The notes under the pieces were generated by a model that had not been told where the DNA came from, searched no databases, and saw only the letters and a list, made by a program, of their open reading frames with translations. The position numbers and the translations under genes are program-made. Below are positions 38,401-50,972 of a DNA stretch of 64,000 nt, piece by piece. This DNA is from Psettodes erumei. Its lineage: Eukaryota; Chordata; Actinopteri; Pleuronectiformes; Psettodidae. Position 1 is the first letter of the stretch. Each line of letters opens with the position of its first letter. The stretch is from contig JAFBJZ010000901.1 of assembly GCA_016785225.1 (NCBI GenBank), forward strand, positions 1,922,001-1,986,000, in the 5' to 3' direction.

Positions 38401-41400
38401 TCCATTGAGAAAGATGGAGGGGCCTTTTTGGTGATGTTTTGGGTCCCAAATTCCTAAAAGATATTTTATGTGCAAGAACAAACTGAAGAATCTCAGGAAA
38501 AAGATGGCACAAGGGTGAATTTGTGAAGTTTCTCTGTTCATCTCAGTTGACAACATAACTCTTTCAGATTATACAGTGTTTCATTAACAGGTGTTTGTCC
38601 TCAATTTTTTTTTGAGTGGTTGAGGAATCAAAGGAAGTAATTTTGCTTTAGCACATTATCACAGCTGTGGAATCAGTAGCATCATGGCAATGAAACACAT
38701 TTTTCTCAAGACAACCTGCAGAAAAAAAGTGATGCCAAAGCACATTAGTGTAAATTTGTGGATCACCTGTGATCCTTTTGTAAACTGTGCCTCCTTCTCT
38801 GCCTGTGGTTCTTTATAATATCTCAGACAAGCAATTACTGCATATATATATCAAACCAACAGGCAATTTATAACATTATTACATTTCACATACATTTAAT
38901 CGCTTCCATTATTAGTTCATAATCATTTTCATCACTCCCACTCTCATTCATAATTCATTTTTTAAAAAATTTCATGAGGTATCACACAGCCTCGGTTCTG
39001 ACCCTGTGCTGCAGGTTCAGAAATAAATCAATAAGAAAATCCTTTCAATGTAGTTCTTTCCTTCAACTGTCCTCCTGCCCTACATAATAAAAAGTGAAAA
39101 ATAAAGGGTTGTGAATCCTCAGATGCACTGTATATATTTCGACATTTGGGTTTCTGGGAAACAAATAGAGGAGAAATTCAGATGAGTTCAGCGATCACAC
39201 TCTTGATGTAAGCCCGCCTCTCGTCTTTTAATGAGTCTTGGCTTGCTCGCCAACAGTTTCTCACAGGTTGGAAGACTCAGGAATTAATGAATGCTTTTCA
39301 GTGTTTTCTCACATTGCCCCAGAGCCACAAAAGGAGTCTTTCTCATGGAGCTATGGTTTGTGTTATTTGAAGTGGGCTGTATAAGGTACTGATGTGTAGT
39401 CAGTTCATTAGCTGACTAATTTTAAGATTGAATTCCTCTTTTCTGTGTCACATAGCATCTCATTTTTAACCTGGATAGCATGGTAACTGCCAAACAAAGC
39501 ACATGCTATGGAGCATCTTTACTTCAGTCAACCATCTCAAAAGGTATTAGATTTATGGGTGTGATTAATGACCTTTGTGCTTGCTCACACTTAACCCACC
39601 CACTGTGATGATGGAGTAGGGTATTTTGTGAGTCTCACACCAGTGAATTAAGAACACAACTCTATGTTCTTGATACAGATGATACTGTCAATCTCAGAGT
39701 GCTGATGAGTCACACGAAGGAAAGGTTAGTTCACCTTAGTGCTTCTATCTTATCCTCTTTAAGGAAGGTTTCTCCCCCAAAATTCAGCAAGACAACAACA
39801 TTTAAAGCCACGCACCACTGTAATTTTGCCATGGCAGACTCACATATGCCTAAATGTAAGGGACCAACAACTTCTATTTTATGCTTATAACACCGTAGCT
39901 TCTGGAAATCCTGAAGATCCTATCACATCTATCCAGTTGAGAATTAAGAACAAGCATAATGAATTTCTAATTAACAATACCATCACAAAATACTATATAC
40001 AAAAATATTGTTTTATCAAGTGCTCACCCACCCTCCGTGGAATGAAGTAAAAATGAATGCTGTCTACTTATCAAATGTATCGAAACAATATCATTATATC
40101 TAAATATTATTCACTTAGGCCCCTTGCTTAATTCCTAATAATCATTGGTAAGGATTTTATATATATTTTCTTTATCATTTGATTATAGGTGTGATTCTGT
40201 TTTTGAATAGTTGGCTATTGGCCCACAGGTTTCACATTGACGGGGTACTTTTCTGCCATGTGTTAAAAATAAAGTTGGTTTGAAAAAAGCCCCAACAACC
40301 TAGTATAAATATAATCAGATTAACGTGACCCCATGACGTGGCACGTAGAGGTCAAGGAAAATGGCTGAAAAATGGGATTTAAAAAAAAATCTTTGACTGC
40401 AAGTCCGACGGGCTCATATTTCATAGTGATATTTGGTTGCGGGTCGTGATTTAGTTGTGCAGGATTTAGTTGGGCTTTTCAGTTGTGGCTTTATGAGACC
40501 CTGTGTATGGATTCAGTTTACGGTGTGGAAATGATAGCATGGCGCGCTTTACTGAAATGGAAAAGCGGGATGATTCCTTGTTTGTCCCGGACAGGGATTG
40601 TCAGGACGTGGTGTGACTGTTGGTGCACTATGTTCAAGCCCTACCCAAGACCCATTGGGTTTACTGGGACAAATCCTGATGGGCAATCAAAAACAGTTTT
40701 TAAAGACTCAGTCAGTTAGTCTCTGTACAGGCCCTCTCTTTTAGAGATACAGTATGAAAACCCCACATCCCGGTTGAGGTAGTTTCATTACCAGATAACG
40801 ATATCAGTGCTCATCACTCATACCTTTACTGAAGCATCTAAGTTGGAAGTCTTTACTGTTGCAACGGCAGCTGTTACCCCGTGTCTTCATGAGATTTTGC
40901 CATGTGATGTGCTGCAGGCAAAAGCCTCTTGTATCATCTGAGTTTGGGTTTTGTTTTGAACGTGCAATTTGAATCTCAGCTGTAGACTTTCTCCATATTG
41001 TTTCACATGATTCTTGTTTAAGCAGTACAAGAGTTTAGTAGTGTTTAGGTCTGTTGTAGGGAGCAGTGTGCTACACAATTTATCTGGTCCGTGTCAGACA
41101 TTTCATTACCAAAGCATGCACATTCAACATGAGTAGCCCCTTTATATAAGTACAAGCTCCTGTTCCGAGTCATTCTCCTCCATGTTTGACTGGGTTGGTT
41201 TGATACAAATTTTACTATACTATATATACAATACTGCTTATATAGTTTCCTTGAACATATTCTGAGATACATTATACATGCATAATTATGCATAATTTAA
41301 AGCAATGGTTCAAATGACGCATACCATATGTTGTATGTACAAGTCTGAAACAACAAATAAAATCAATAATTATCATATGAGACAGTTAAAGTTAACCCAA

Positions 41401-41778
41401 CAACTGTGGTGTGGTGAAGAGTCCAGGGCCCATATTTATCAAACTGCCTGAAGTAAAATTTTGTAACAAAGTGAAAGATCAAATTACTTTTGAAGTATAA
41501 AAATAACTCTTCAAGAGAACTCCAGAAGTTGATTAAGAGCATGCTGTCAACATGTTCAAGGTCAAGAGTACAGAATCGGAGGCAAGAAAGCACCTGTGAG
41601 ACATGTTTTGAAATGACTTAGCATGAATAACATTACCCACATGAATTGATAAGTTACTTTTTTCTGAAGTTGTCTCTTTTTCGACCATTCTCATGTCATA
41701 GTCTTAGATGTTGATGAATACAAGCCCACAAGACCACACACTAATTCACAAAAAACCTCTCTGCTGAACATCTTGTGG
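35452..41778. other. 3' UTRs and intergenic DNA between convergent genes
   Basis: No coding exon is recognised. The left 1.3 kb is probably the p4ha2 3' UTR; the right end must contain the 3' UTR of the minus-strand transporter, although I see no clear AATAAA for it. A segment near 41,410-41,520 opening with GGGCCCATATTTATCAAA resembles another fish repeat, but weakly. The rest is AT-rich single-copy-looking sequence. Confidence 0.5.
36743..36748 (+). terminator. Candidate p4ha2 polyadenylation signal
   Basis: AATAAA followed within 20 bases by the GU-rich GTGTCTTTTGTTT, the expected arrangement for 3' end cleavage. It would give a 3' UTR of about 1.3 kb. A weaker alternative AATAAA at 35,776-35,781 would give a short 3' UTR of about 330 bases. 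Confidence 0.45.
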
Positions 41779-44700
41779 TCAATGAGCAAGTTCCCCAGTG
41801 TGAGATAAAGGTCTGAGCTCTGTGTGGGGAGCAATGCCATTGGTTGCAGAAGGACATTTTTGGTCATAGGGGAGGTTGTCCATAGGCTGGCAGAGCAACA
41901 AGAAACGCTGAGGAAAGGAAAGGAAAGGAAAGAGGAGTTATTCACCTTTTTTTTGCAGTATTACTAATGTATGTCCATTTGTACATTATTAACATAATGT
42001 AACATTTCCAGCCTATTTAGACATTTCACATTATACTCTATGTTTTTAAAAAAATATATATAGCATGTATTTATAATAGGAGTAAATGAACCAGAATACA
42101 CTACAGTGGTCAGATTCATGTTGTGAATGAACTTGTTACTCAGTGCCACAGTGTAACTCAGTGAAGTCTTTTCAGAAGTTTTTTGGACAATAATGGAGCC
42201 GTATAGCACAGAGGAAGAAGAAGTTTACATTTGTTAGGGGCTCAGTTCATTTTTGGTTTTGGTCTTTCCATGGAGTTTGCTGATGGTAACAAGTATCTAA
42301 AATATCATCAGGCTTAACCTCGAAGTAAGGCATGGCTTAATATATCCAAAAGTCGACATTTAATAGTTCCCGGAGTAATCTAATGTTGGAAAATACTGAA
42401 GTAAGGCCAGGAATCTGACTGTATCCAAAGCCAAGCTGTATTTACAGTACATAACTGCTGCACATACCCAGAATCAAGCAGGCCTATTTTACCAAGAAAT
42501 GCCAGATTTGAGTGAGTCAAAATGCATTCTGCTGTGTCACTTTCTTATTGATCAACATCAGCGAGTCCATTTCCTTTCCAGTCCTTTCCACTCCAACTTT
42601 TTCTTCAGAACAAAATTGACTTAAACATACTTTTAAAATCCAGAGAGATGAGCTCACCTGTCGAAGAGTGCCTTTTCCTTGTATTATTTTATATAACACA
42701 AACAGTGGGATGAGGGAGAGTGAGACTGTGGCAATGAACCTGCCAAAGATGTTGGCCCAGAGTGGATAAACGTAAGTATTACTGAACTTCAGTGGCGAGT
42801 ATCTGACTATGGAGAAGATGAAGGTGCCCTGTGATTAGAGGAGACAGTGGATTAATGTTAAATGAAACAGTACAGTGTGTAATCTCATTACTGTGACAAC
42901 TGAAAAGACATCTTAGAAACCAACTTAAATGAAGTCCTTACACAAAGAACATCTTTTAATATGGGATGCAAACCATAACACCGCAGAACCAAATACCAGT
43001 ACTGACCAATACTGTGATGCATATTTGCATCTGGGCCAGGCCTAGAAGGTTCTGAACAGCACAACTATGCAGTAAAATCAAGCATGGTGTTGTTTCGGAG
43101 CTATGGTTAGGATTAGCATTACCTCAACATACTGTATAGGTAAAAAAAACAAAAAAACCTCTATACAACTATCACTAAATGCATGGCAAGTAGGTGCATG
43201 CTGGGTCTAGTGGACTGGGGCCGATCTTAACAGTTCACAGTCACATTTAACATTTGTTTATTATCGTTATGTTAGCTGCATTTCCTATCGCATGGAGAAA
43301 GAAAAATTCATGGCAGTCACTGTTGATATTGAAGCAGGCCACCAAATATAGGTCAATGTATGAGAAACACAGAGGTTGAATAGAGAAGCTCAACCAGGAG
43401 CAGATTCTGGAGCTTTTCATGGCAAACTGCACCGATTCTTACGTGATTCTTAAATGATTTCACCTGTGCTTATGTAAAATTGCTTTCAAGTGACTGTACT
43501 TTTAGTTGAGACTCGACAAATTTCCAGTACTCTTTACACCCCTGGATGACAGTAAGTGAGTTTGGGTGCAAAGTTCTGCAGAGACTGGTGAACTGCAAGA
43601 TAACTTCAAGAGTTGAAGGGGGAGAGCTTGAGGAAGGGGGCTTTATAGTTATACAAATACAATAAATCCACTGTCTGTGTTTTCACAGTGCTCTGCGTCT
43701 GTGCCTGTGACTGCTATGCACGTTAATCGTAAAATGGGTGGTCCCATTTTTTTTTTTTACCTCTCATGAATTTAGTGTACATGTTACATAAATAGCATGC
43801 ATCAAATTGAAATACACATGGGTGAGATGACAACAACAATGGAGGAAATGAATCAGTCACGTGACAGTGAATGAAATGACTTACAAAACAGATGAGGGGG
43901 GTGATGTAACGCCAGCAGTACTTCATTAATGGGTATGGACGATAACCTATCATGTCTGTGATGTTGTCATAGAAACGGTCAGCACCTTAAGGGAAAAGGA
44001 AAGACAGCCAAAGGGTCTATGTCCTATCTTCATGCAGTAGTCTTGGCCCCATTGAAAATCCTGGGAGCCAGAGTTTCTCATGATGTGAATAAGATCTGTG
44101 TCTAGTCTTTAAACGGTGGGTTGTACTGTCTGTGACTTACCGTAGACCCAGGCAATGCTGACAGACTGACAGAGGGAGAGGAGGAGCAGGGTGGTGCCGC
44201 TGCAGACGTGATGATCCAGCAGCTGCAGCAGGTACATCCCTCCCTAAATACAAGGTCAGTGATACCTAGAGTTATTATGACACTGTCATACAAAACTATT
44301 GTATGACTTCTACAACAATTTAAGTCTTTGCACTCCATCTCCAGACATACCCATACCCTAACAACAGCTATGATCACATTATCAATTTATTTAACACTAG
44401 TAGTGCATTAGATATAAGCAACAACATAAGTTGATTCATTAAAAGCAAAAAGTTTTTCAGGTTCTATGGTGCAACGTATAACTCCATTCATCTATTCTTT
44501 ACCTTGCTCCTGAGATGTTGATGTGACAACATTTCTGAGACTGTTTATCCTATTTTGAAAAATGTCTGCCATCTGTTTTGCATGTCCTATCAATGAGAGA
44601 GATACAACTGAGAGTTACACCTCTCATTTAAGTTCAGCACGAAGCTGAAACCAGCAACAGGTTGATGAAAACAGGAGGACAGAGCTAGCCTGACAGCCAG

Positions 44701-46199
44701 GAAATAGCCCTGTTCATAACCTCTTGCAAAACTGAAGGTTGTCATTTTAACCCTTCAGTTTTTGTACTGATCTAACAAGGCAGCTGTAATGTGTTCATCT
44801 GTGCACTTCCAAATGCTGGCTGGCAGATTACACGTGACTGTTCGACAGAGCCAGGTTGACTGTTTCTGACCTCTCTTCCATTTGATGCCAATAATATTTT
44901 ACCCGTTTCTACAGCACTGTGGCAGGAAACCCTGAGGAAGTGTTTTGCAAACTCTCTTGTTGGGCTCGCACTGTACGAACCTCAGTGACTAGTGAGAGTC
45001 CAAGCAAGCAGCAGGTACAGCAGATGGCCAGCAGAAGCAGCTCACGCCTACAGCCTTGACGCAGGTAAGTCGGGAACAGATCAGTCAGTGACGTCATCAA
45101 ACACTCCAGGCCAACAAACTGGAAGGAGTCGGTGGGAGGAAAGAGTCAGAGCTGTGTTTATTCACTGTCATTCATTCATTCATTCACATGGGGGTTTTGC
45201 TGGTACCTGACTATCCAGTCCAAGCAGAATGATCATGATGAAGAAACACACCGACCACACCTGAGGCATGGGCATCATGGCTACTGCACGGGGGTAGACG
45301 ATAAAAGCCAACCCTGGGCCTACACACAGACACACACACACAGAGGAAGGAATGAAACGTGACAGACAAAAATGTGACTTGTGTGTACATACAGCATTGT
45401 CTAGTTCTCACTTTCCATGTAATGAGTATGTTTACATCTGAATGTGTGATTCACAAGATTGTGAGTAATGACGTCTGAGACTTAAAGGAACATTCATATT
45501 GGTGGACACAGCACTGCAGACAACACGCTTGAGAAAGTAAGCAACAATGATTATTTTAGCAGCATTTGGAACAAAACAGGTTTAGACTGAAAACGCTAAC
45601 AACTAGAGAAAAGCTGTAGTATTGTCACTCCAAGGCTCAACTTAGCGTAGCTAGCACCTACCAGATTCTGCCACCTCAGAAATATCCACTCCCTGCTCGT
45701 ACGTCATGAAACCCAAGACGGAGAAAATGGCAAAGCCTGCCACAATGCTGGTGGCACTGTTCAGCAGACACAAGTAGAAACAGTCCCTGAAAGAAAAATG
45801 AATCCACTTCTAGAAATCTGTGCATGATTAAGGAGTGGGTGCTCATTTTACTCGCCATTAGAAGACTTTTTTCATTCCCTTTGTTAGTCACTTGCCCATG
45901 TCATTTTTGATTTTGTCCTCAATTTCAATATCAAGACTCATTTCCCTCTGAAAAGGTTCTTGGCTTTGTTGCATCAAATTTAGCTAAAAATGAAATAAAA
46001 GTGCCTTCACAAAAAGCACAATGTCCTTAAAATCCTTAGATGTCTTTGATAGATTAGCATTGCACTTACTTGTAACAGTCATTGTTGTATGTGTTGTAAC
46101 TCCCAAGGGAGGTTAGGAACCCAAGGCCAATGGCATAAGAAAAGAAGATCTGAGTACCAGCATCCATCCACACCTAAAACCATCAAACACAAGTGTGTT

Positions 46200-46234
<35 letters not shown>

Positions 46235-49200
46235 CTCATGTCTCTGAGGTAACAATGTAGCCGTCCTGGCCTGAAAAGTGTTTGTGTCTTCTTACCTGGG
46301 GATCTGAAAGGCGAGAGATATCAGGGTAGAGGTAGTAAATGATCCCATCGATTGCCCCCGGCAGGGTGACACCGCGTATGAGCAATACCAACAGCATAAT
46401 GAAGGGGAAAGTGGCTGTGAAGAAGGCTGCCTGAAAAGACAAGAGCAGTGACATCTGGTGTGCAAGGCTGAAACTAATTTCATTTTGTAAAAATCTGAAA
46501 ATAGTTTTTTCCAATTAATTTATCAGTTAGTCTATAAATGTCATAGTGTTTACAAAAATGTCCATTGTAGTTTTGCTGAAGCCAGTGTGACTAAGTGTGT
46601 GAGTAAGTCACCACGTGTTGTCTGGCTTGGCAAAACTAAAAAAAAACCCTACAAACAGTGTAACCATTTGTACACCGTGTTGTCCATTTACGGTGTTGAC
46701 CGTAATCTACATCCATGTGAGATCAATTAATAACTTTGCAAACAAAGAACTGGCTCCATGACACGCTACACCTGACAGGTCAATAAGCTATGTGCTCCTG
46801 CTGGTACACACCTGCTTCTCTGTGATTGGCAAGTTGCCTTTCCCCATATGCCTGCCCCCGCCCCCCATATTCTACTGTGCAAAAAGGGAACTACAAGTGA
46901 ATACACACATGCATTGAACTGCATCTAGAGCAAATATGCAGATGTAATGGCTGTGAGATCAGAAGAGCAGAACTTTAACAGGTAAACCTTCCTGTTGGCC
47001 ATCAGTACCTACAAGTGGGAATCAAGTTCACCGGTGTGAACAATAGCGAATCAGTTCCTCCTTTGCCGACAGTCACATTCAGCACTCTGGACAGCTGCTG
47101 CCTTAAATGGCTTTTTAACTTCTTAGATATAGGATCAGATGTATGTAGCTGCAGCTGCTGCCCAAAACCAATTGCTCATATGGTAGCTTGTATTGTTATT
47201 GCTTCTATGGCCCATAAGTAAATGTTTGATAACCATGACAGCTATTGTCTGTTACAGTAAGATATGCTTACAACTGTGGTAATATGTGGCCCACACTAGC
47301 AGAGGTCTGTGGTTTAGTTACTATAATTTGGGTTAAGTGATGTGTAGATGTGTAGATATCAGATTTAAGCAGAAGGAATCTTGGATAAGTTCAACTTAAT
47401 TAAATTATGATATTAAAAACTTCATTTCGAGCAGCATTTTAGGGATATAGTTTAACAAAAATTTGAAACATTTTTGCATGTTCAGTGTTTTAGCAGCTAA
47501 CCTTTCCTGTGGACTTGATGCCCTTCCAAACGCAGAAGTAGCAGATGACCCAGGTCAGGATGAGACACAAGACCAGTTCCCACCTCAAGCTGCCCAACTC
47601 CTCAATACCACCAGAGAGGTTCAAAACCCGGCGCCTAGATAGACAAGGGGAGCAGTGGTGGAGGTGAGAGGGAAAGTGTGAACTTTTTTGGTATAAGTTT
47701 GGATGCAGGGGTGGAAGAGTGACAGTCTGAGGCAGCTTAAAAAGACGTGGGCAGGAGTGTAGAGGAGGCAGAGAGGATCTGGAGTGACCAGGAGTTGTGA
47801 GAGAGGAGATGGGAGGGGGAACAGAAAAGGGCTAGGATCAAAGGGAAAGCTAAAAAGCACTCACAACCAGAACAGTATCTGGATCAACTTGTTATATTTT
47901 ATTGAGAGCACTAATAGAGATTTGTTGTTACCTCCTTGGTGGAAGACAAAAGATTGCATTCAGTTTAAGTAATATGAGTTGACTAAATGCTTACTGCCAG
48001 AACTCCACAACAGGCAAAGTGGTGTTCTGTCTGGATGTCATGCTGAGATTTGGATGGCTGAAGTCCAAGCATGAGTCTGAAAGAGAAAAAAACCCACTGG
48101 GAGTGTGAAAAGGCTCAAATAAAATTCTGTTACATGTATTTCATGTTGTTACAGATACAAAACATGCAAAACATTGGATTACCAGACTCTTATCTGGCAG
48201 ATGCTGTTTTGGCTGATATTTGCTTTTTTGGTAAATCCTAGCGTTTTAAAGATACATGTCTAACTACATCAAAAGGAACTTTTCATGTCAAGTTTTAGTA
48301 ATTTTATTAACAAATCTCCACAGCTGCTGGCTTCCGGAGCTCTCGCCCCCAAACTACAGGACGGGTTACCTGTGTTCCAGTAGTGTCCACATGTGGCCCA
48401 AGGCAAATCCGCAGTGAAGGATAAGAAGAGGTAAAAGAAAGCCCACGCAATGATAACGACATATGAGGTTGCACTGAATGCGATGATTAAACAGCTGGCG
48501 TAGCCCATTCCTGAGGAAAAAGAAAAAAATGTACGGTAAGTGAGGGAGGACGGAGATTCTTGGGTTTTGGTAGAACCCTGCCCGTTAAGTAGAGTCATTT
48601 AAGAAACAAAAGTTTGTGTGACACAGTCCTAAGGACAGACGCTGTGCGTAATTCAGCGCCACGTCACTCTGTACGGTGAAAATGGTCATGGGGTTGACAA
48701 ATATGACAACATACTGAACATGTTAGAGCTGAAAAATTAGTTTATTTAAATTGCTAATTAACTAACATTTAATTGATTTATTAAAATACCTTGGAAGAGC
48801 GGACAAATCTTTCTCCAGCAAGTGATTCCCCCCTGGCTGGTGTATTGTCCCAAGGAAGTCTCAAGGACAAATAAGGGGATTCCGCATGTAAAAATGAATA
48901 AGACGTATGGGATGAAAAACACACCTGCAGGTAAAAGGGAATATTTACGTCTCAGTTAGGAAAACCCTGAATAATTGCTCTTGATTGACAGTTTCTGAAA
49001 CAGTTTCCCACATACCAAGAGCAAAAACGGATGTGTAAAATCACTCACCGCCGCCGTTTCTGTAGCACAGGTAGGGGAACCGCCATACGTTTCCAGGTCC
49101 GATGATCGCTCCCATCACAGTCAGGATGAACTCGGCTTTGGTCCCCCAGTATCCCCGTCCTTCCAACTCTTTAGGTTTCTGTGGGCATCCTTTTGGCAGT

Positions 49201-49238
49201 GTAGCTGCGTAGGTACCATTCTTTTCGTTATTGGCCAT
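41779..49238 (-). CDS. slc6a13-like: SLC6 GABA/betaine/taurine-type transporter
   Basis: Na+/Cl- dependent 12-TM symporter of the plasma membrane, 599 residues. Coding exons in transcript order: 49238-49049, 48924-48790, 48510-48370, 48076-47995, 47634-47502, 46430-46296, 46173-46070, 45786-45662, 45319-45207, 45118-44981, 44243-44141, 43985-43885, 42828-42658, 41907-41779. All phases agree, and the sizes 133, 104, 125, 113, 138, 103 and 101 are as I recall for this family. TM1 carries [10 protein letters not shown] (residues 47-56); TM3 keeps Y125, aligned with GAT1 Tyr140; C149 and C158 form the expected EL2 disulfide, followed by glycosylation sites N165 and N173. TM6 [12 protein letters not shown]8 GLDSQF and ESGPGLAF are intact. 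Relatives are GAT2, GAT3 and BGT1, but TM1 position 44 is Ala where those have Glu and position 48 is Pro where others have Leu, so the substrate is uncertain. ATG 49,238 is chosen because the usual short N-tail follows it. Confidence 0.93.
41911..41937. repeat. (AGGAA)n pentanucleotide repeat at splice acceptor
   Basis: Four AGGAA units on the plus strand, read as TTTCC repeats on the transcript strand, form the polypyrimidine tract of the acceptor before the last exon of the SLC6 gene (CAG ending at 41,908). Confidence 0.9.
45168..45186. repeat. (CATT)n microsatellite
   Basis: Four to five CATT units in the SLC6 intron between the exons at 45,207 and 45,118. Confidence 0.85.
46205..46233. 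repeat. (GT)n microsatellite
   Basis: About 14 GT units in the SLC6 intron between the exons ending at 46,296 and starting at 46,173. Confidence 0.95.
46471..46570 (+). repeat. Dispersed repeat, family A copy 2 (partial)
   Basis: Contains AATTAATTTATCAGTTAGTC, then TATAAATGTCATAG and AAAAATGTCCATTGTAG, the 5' part of the family whose downstream part is seen at 17,511 and 55,535. It is embedded in an SLC6 intron on the opposite strand to that gene. Assignment is from memory of the family. Confidence 0.5.
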
Positions 49239-49936
49239 CTTGCCCTACCCTTAAATCACGTAACCCTTCGCTTCCTAAAATAAAAAAATCTGTCTGGACC
49301 AACTTCGTCTGTACCCACATAAACTTGATCTCAGCCCCCAACCTCACCCACTTAAGTTGGCACAGAGTGCGCGCAAATATGAAGCTAAATACGTGTTGAG
49401 GATTGTTTTACCCAAAGTGTGGATGTGACAGCAGCTCTGAAAGTCCTGTCACTGAGAATGGTATGTGTGCGGAGACAGAAACAATTTAAGTTGCAGATGC
49501 GTGGACGTGTGTTGGGGGTGGGGGTAGGGGGTGTTGTCATTGAGTAAAAGAGGCTTGGCAACAGTGTACGAGGGGTGGTACATATCGACTGTTCCGCCTT
49601 AAATCATCAAATGCCAACGCTCAACAATGATGCGTGGTGGAGTTATAACAAGTTCATTAAGCTAGATAAAACTGTTGCGTGTTTGCACACGTATCATATG
49701 TTCAATCCAATTTTGAGTGACAGCTTCGTGAGTACCGCGCCAATCACAGGCAGAGCAATCACCCGCACAAAACGACAGCTGGAACCTGAAGCTGGAAGGA
49801 CTTGAGTCCCCTGCGAACCGCAGCACGGCTTGCATTCCAGCCTGTAAGGTTAAACAAGGAGAAAAGAGAAAATCGGCTATGCAGCGTCAGCGTGTACAGT
49901 GTTTTGCCAGGATTTAATTTGTACCACATGCCCCCC

Positions 49937-49995
<59 letters not shown>

Positions 49996-50639
49996 CAAAT
50001 GTTTCCGAACAAATCCGCGCCCAGCCGCTGGATGGGCTGAAAATTACGCACAATTCTGGCATCGACGTCTAGATAGCGCTGCCTCTCGCTCATTTTGTTT
50101 GGTGTCACACTATAACACATGATTCTGTACAGTAGCTTAATGAAACATATATTAACAATCAGAATTAACTTTTTTGCAATCGTGTAATAAATCATGTTAC
50201 ATTGAGGAATACATCATAACTCCACATTTGAATTGTGTATTTTGAGGTTCATTGTGAAATGTATGCAGTGAATCTGTAGATTACTGAGGCAAAGTTGCAA
50301 TGGTTTAAACTTTCTGTTCTTTATATACCGCAGCAAAAACATTAGATATAGTGAGCATTGATCGTTGAATTTTCAGGATGTAAAGACCTTATAATCCTCT
50401 TCATTACTGCAGTTAGGTTTGCATGTAGTGTATAGGCACAAAGAACTTCTTATTTGTCCCCCTTCTTTGCTGTGCAACATCTGTATCTGTAACTGTGCAT
50501 TAGTATAACGTTAGAAGGACGTTCACCAGAAAAGATTTGTCGCTCACGTCGACATATAATGTTGCATGAACATTTTTTTCCGAAACGTGGCAATTGACAC
50601 GTTTTCCCTTTCACTTTTTAAGAGCCTGCTTTAAAGCTG
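49239..50639. other. Divergent intergenic segment
   Basis: Between the SLC6 start codon and the GC-rich block upstream of jakmip2. It must hold the SLC6 5' UTR and promoter, possibly around 49,240-49,800, where GC content is moderate. A long (CA)n tract occupies 49,939-49,993, and the remainder is AT-rich with no recognisable exon. Confidence 0.5.
49939..49993. repeat. Long (CA)n microsatellite
   Basis: About 27 uninterrupted CA units preceded and followed by C runs, between the starts of two divergent genes. Open frames through it are artefacts. Confidence 0.97.
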
Positions 50640-50972
50640 ATGCGGACGGTTTCAGGAACATTATGGACAGTTACGAGACCGTTTCCTGTGATTGTAAATG
50701 GGTCTGTGCTGGCTGCAGGTGGTGGACTGCGGCTTCGGCACTGGAGCCGGTGCCGGAGCAGGAAAGCCAGTGAGCTCATTGTGGCTGCACGGGGCGGGGC
50801 TCCCAGCATCATCACCGCCGGCCATCACTGCTTCATTGTACGGGCTGCTGCTGATGCTGAGATCATAGCGGAGGAGGGGGAGAATTTTTTTCTCTTAAAA
50901 AAAGAAAGAGCAGGTCATGGATGAAGTTTCACGCATATTAAAACGCAGCACATGATGGAAATGGATTATGAG
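50640..50972 (+). promoter_or_regulatory. Candidate jakmip2 promoter and noncoding exon 1
   Basis: A GC- and CpG-rich block with a perfect Sp1-type GC box, GGGGCGGGGC, at 50,791-50,800 and a good donor TATGAG|GTAAGG ending at 50,972. The first jakmip2 coding exon opens with an acceptor at 59,213 and only 76 bases of 5' UTR, so a noncoding exon must lie upstream. This is the nearest plausible site on that strand. A second CpG-enriched patch lies at about 51,200-51,680. The connection is inferred. Confidence 0.45.

Noticed and set aside
41410..41520. GGGCCCATATTTATCAAA segment resembling a fish repeat opening
   Set aside because: Only the first 20 or so bases fit; the rest cannot be matched with confidence.
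41691..41945. Minus-strand open frame covering the last SLC6 exon
   Set aside because: It is in a different frame from the exon. The spliced frame reads [13 protein letters not shown] and stops at 41,779-41,781.
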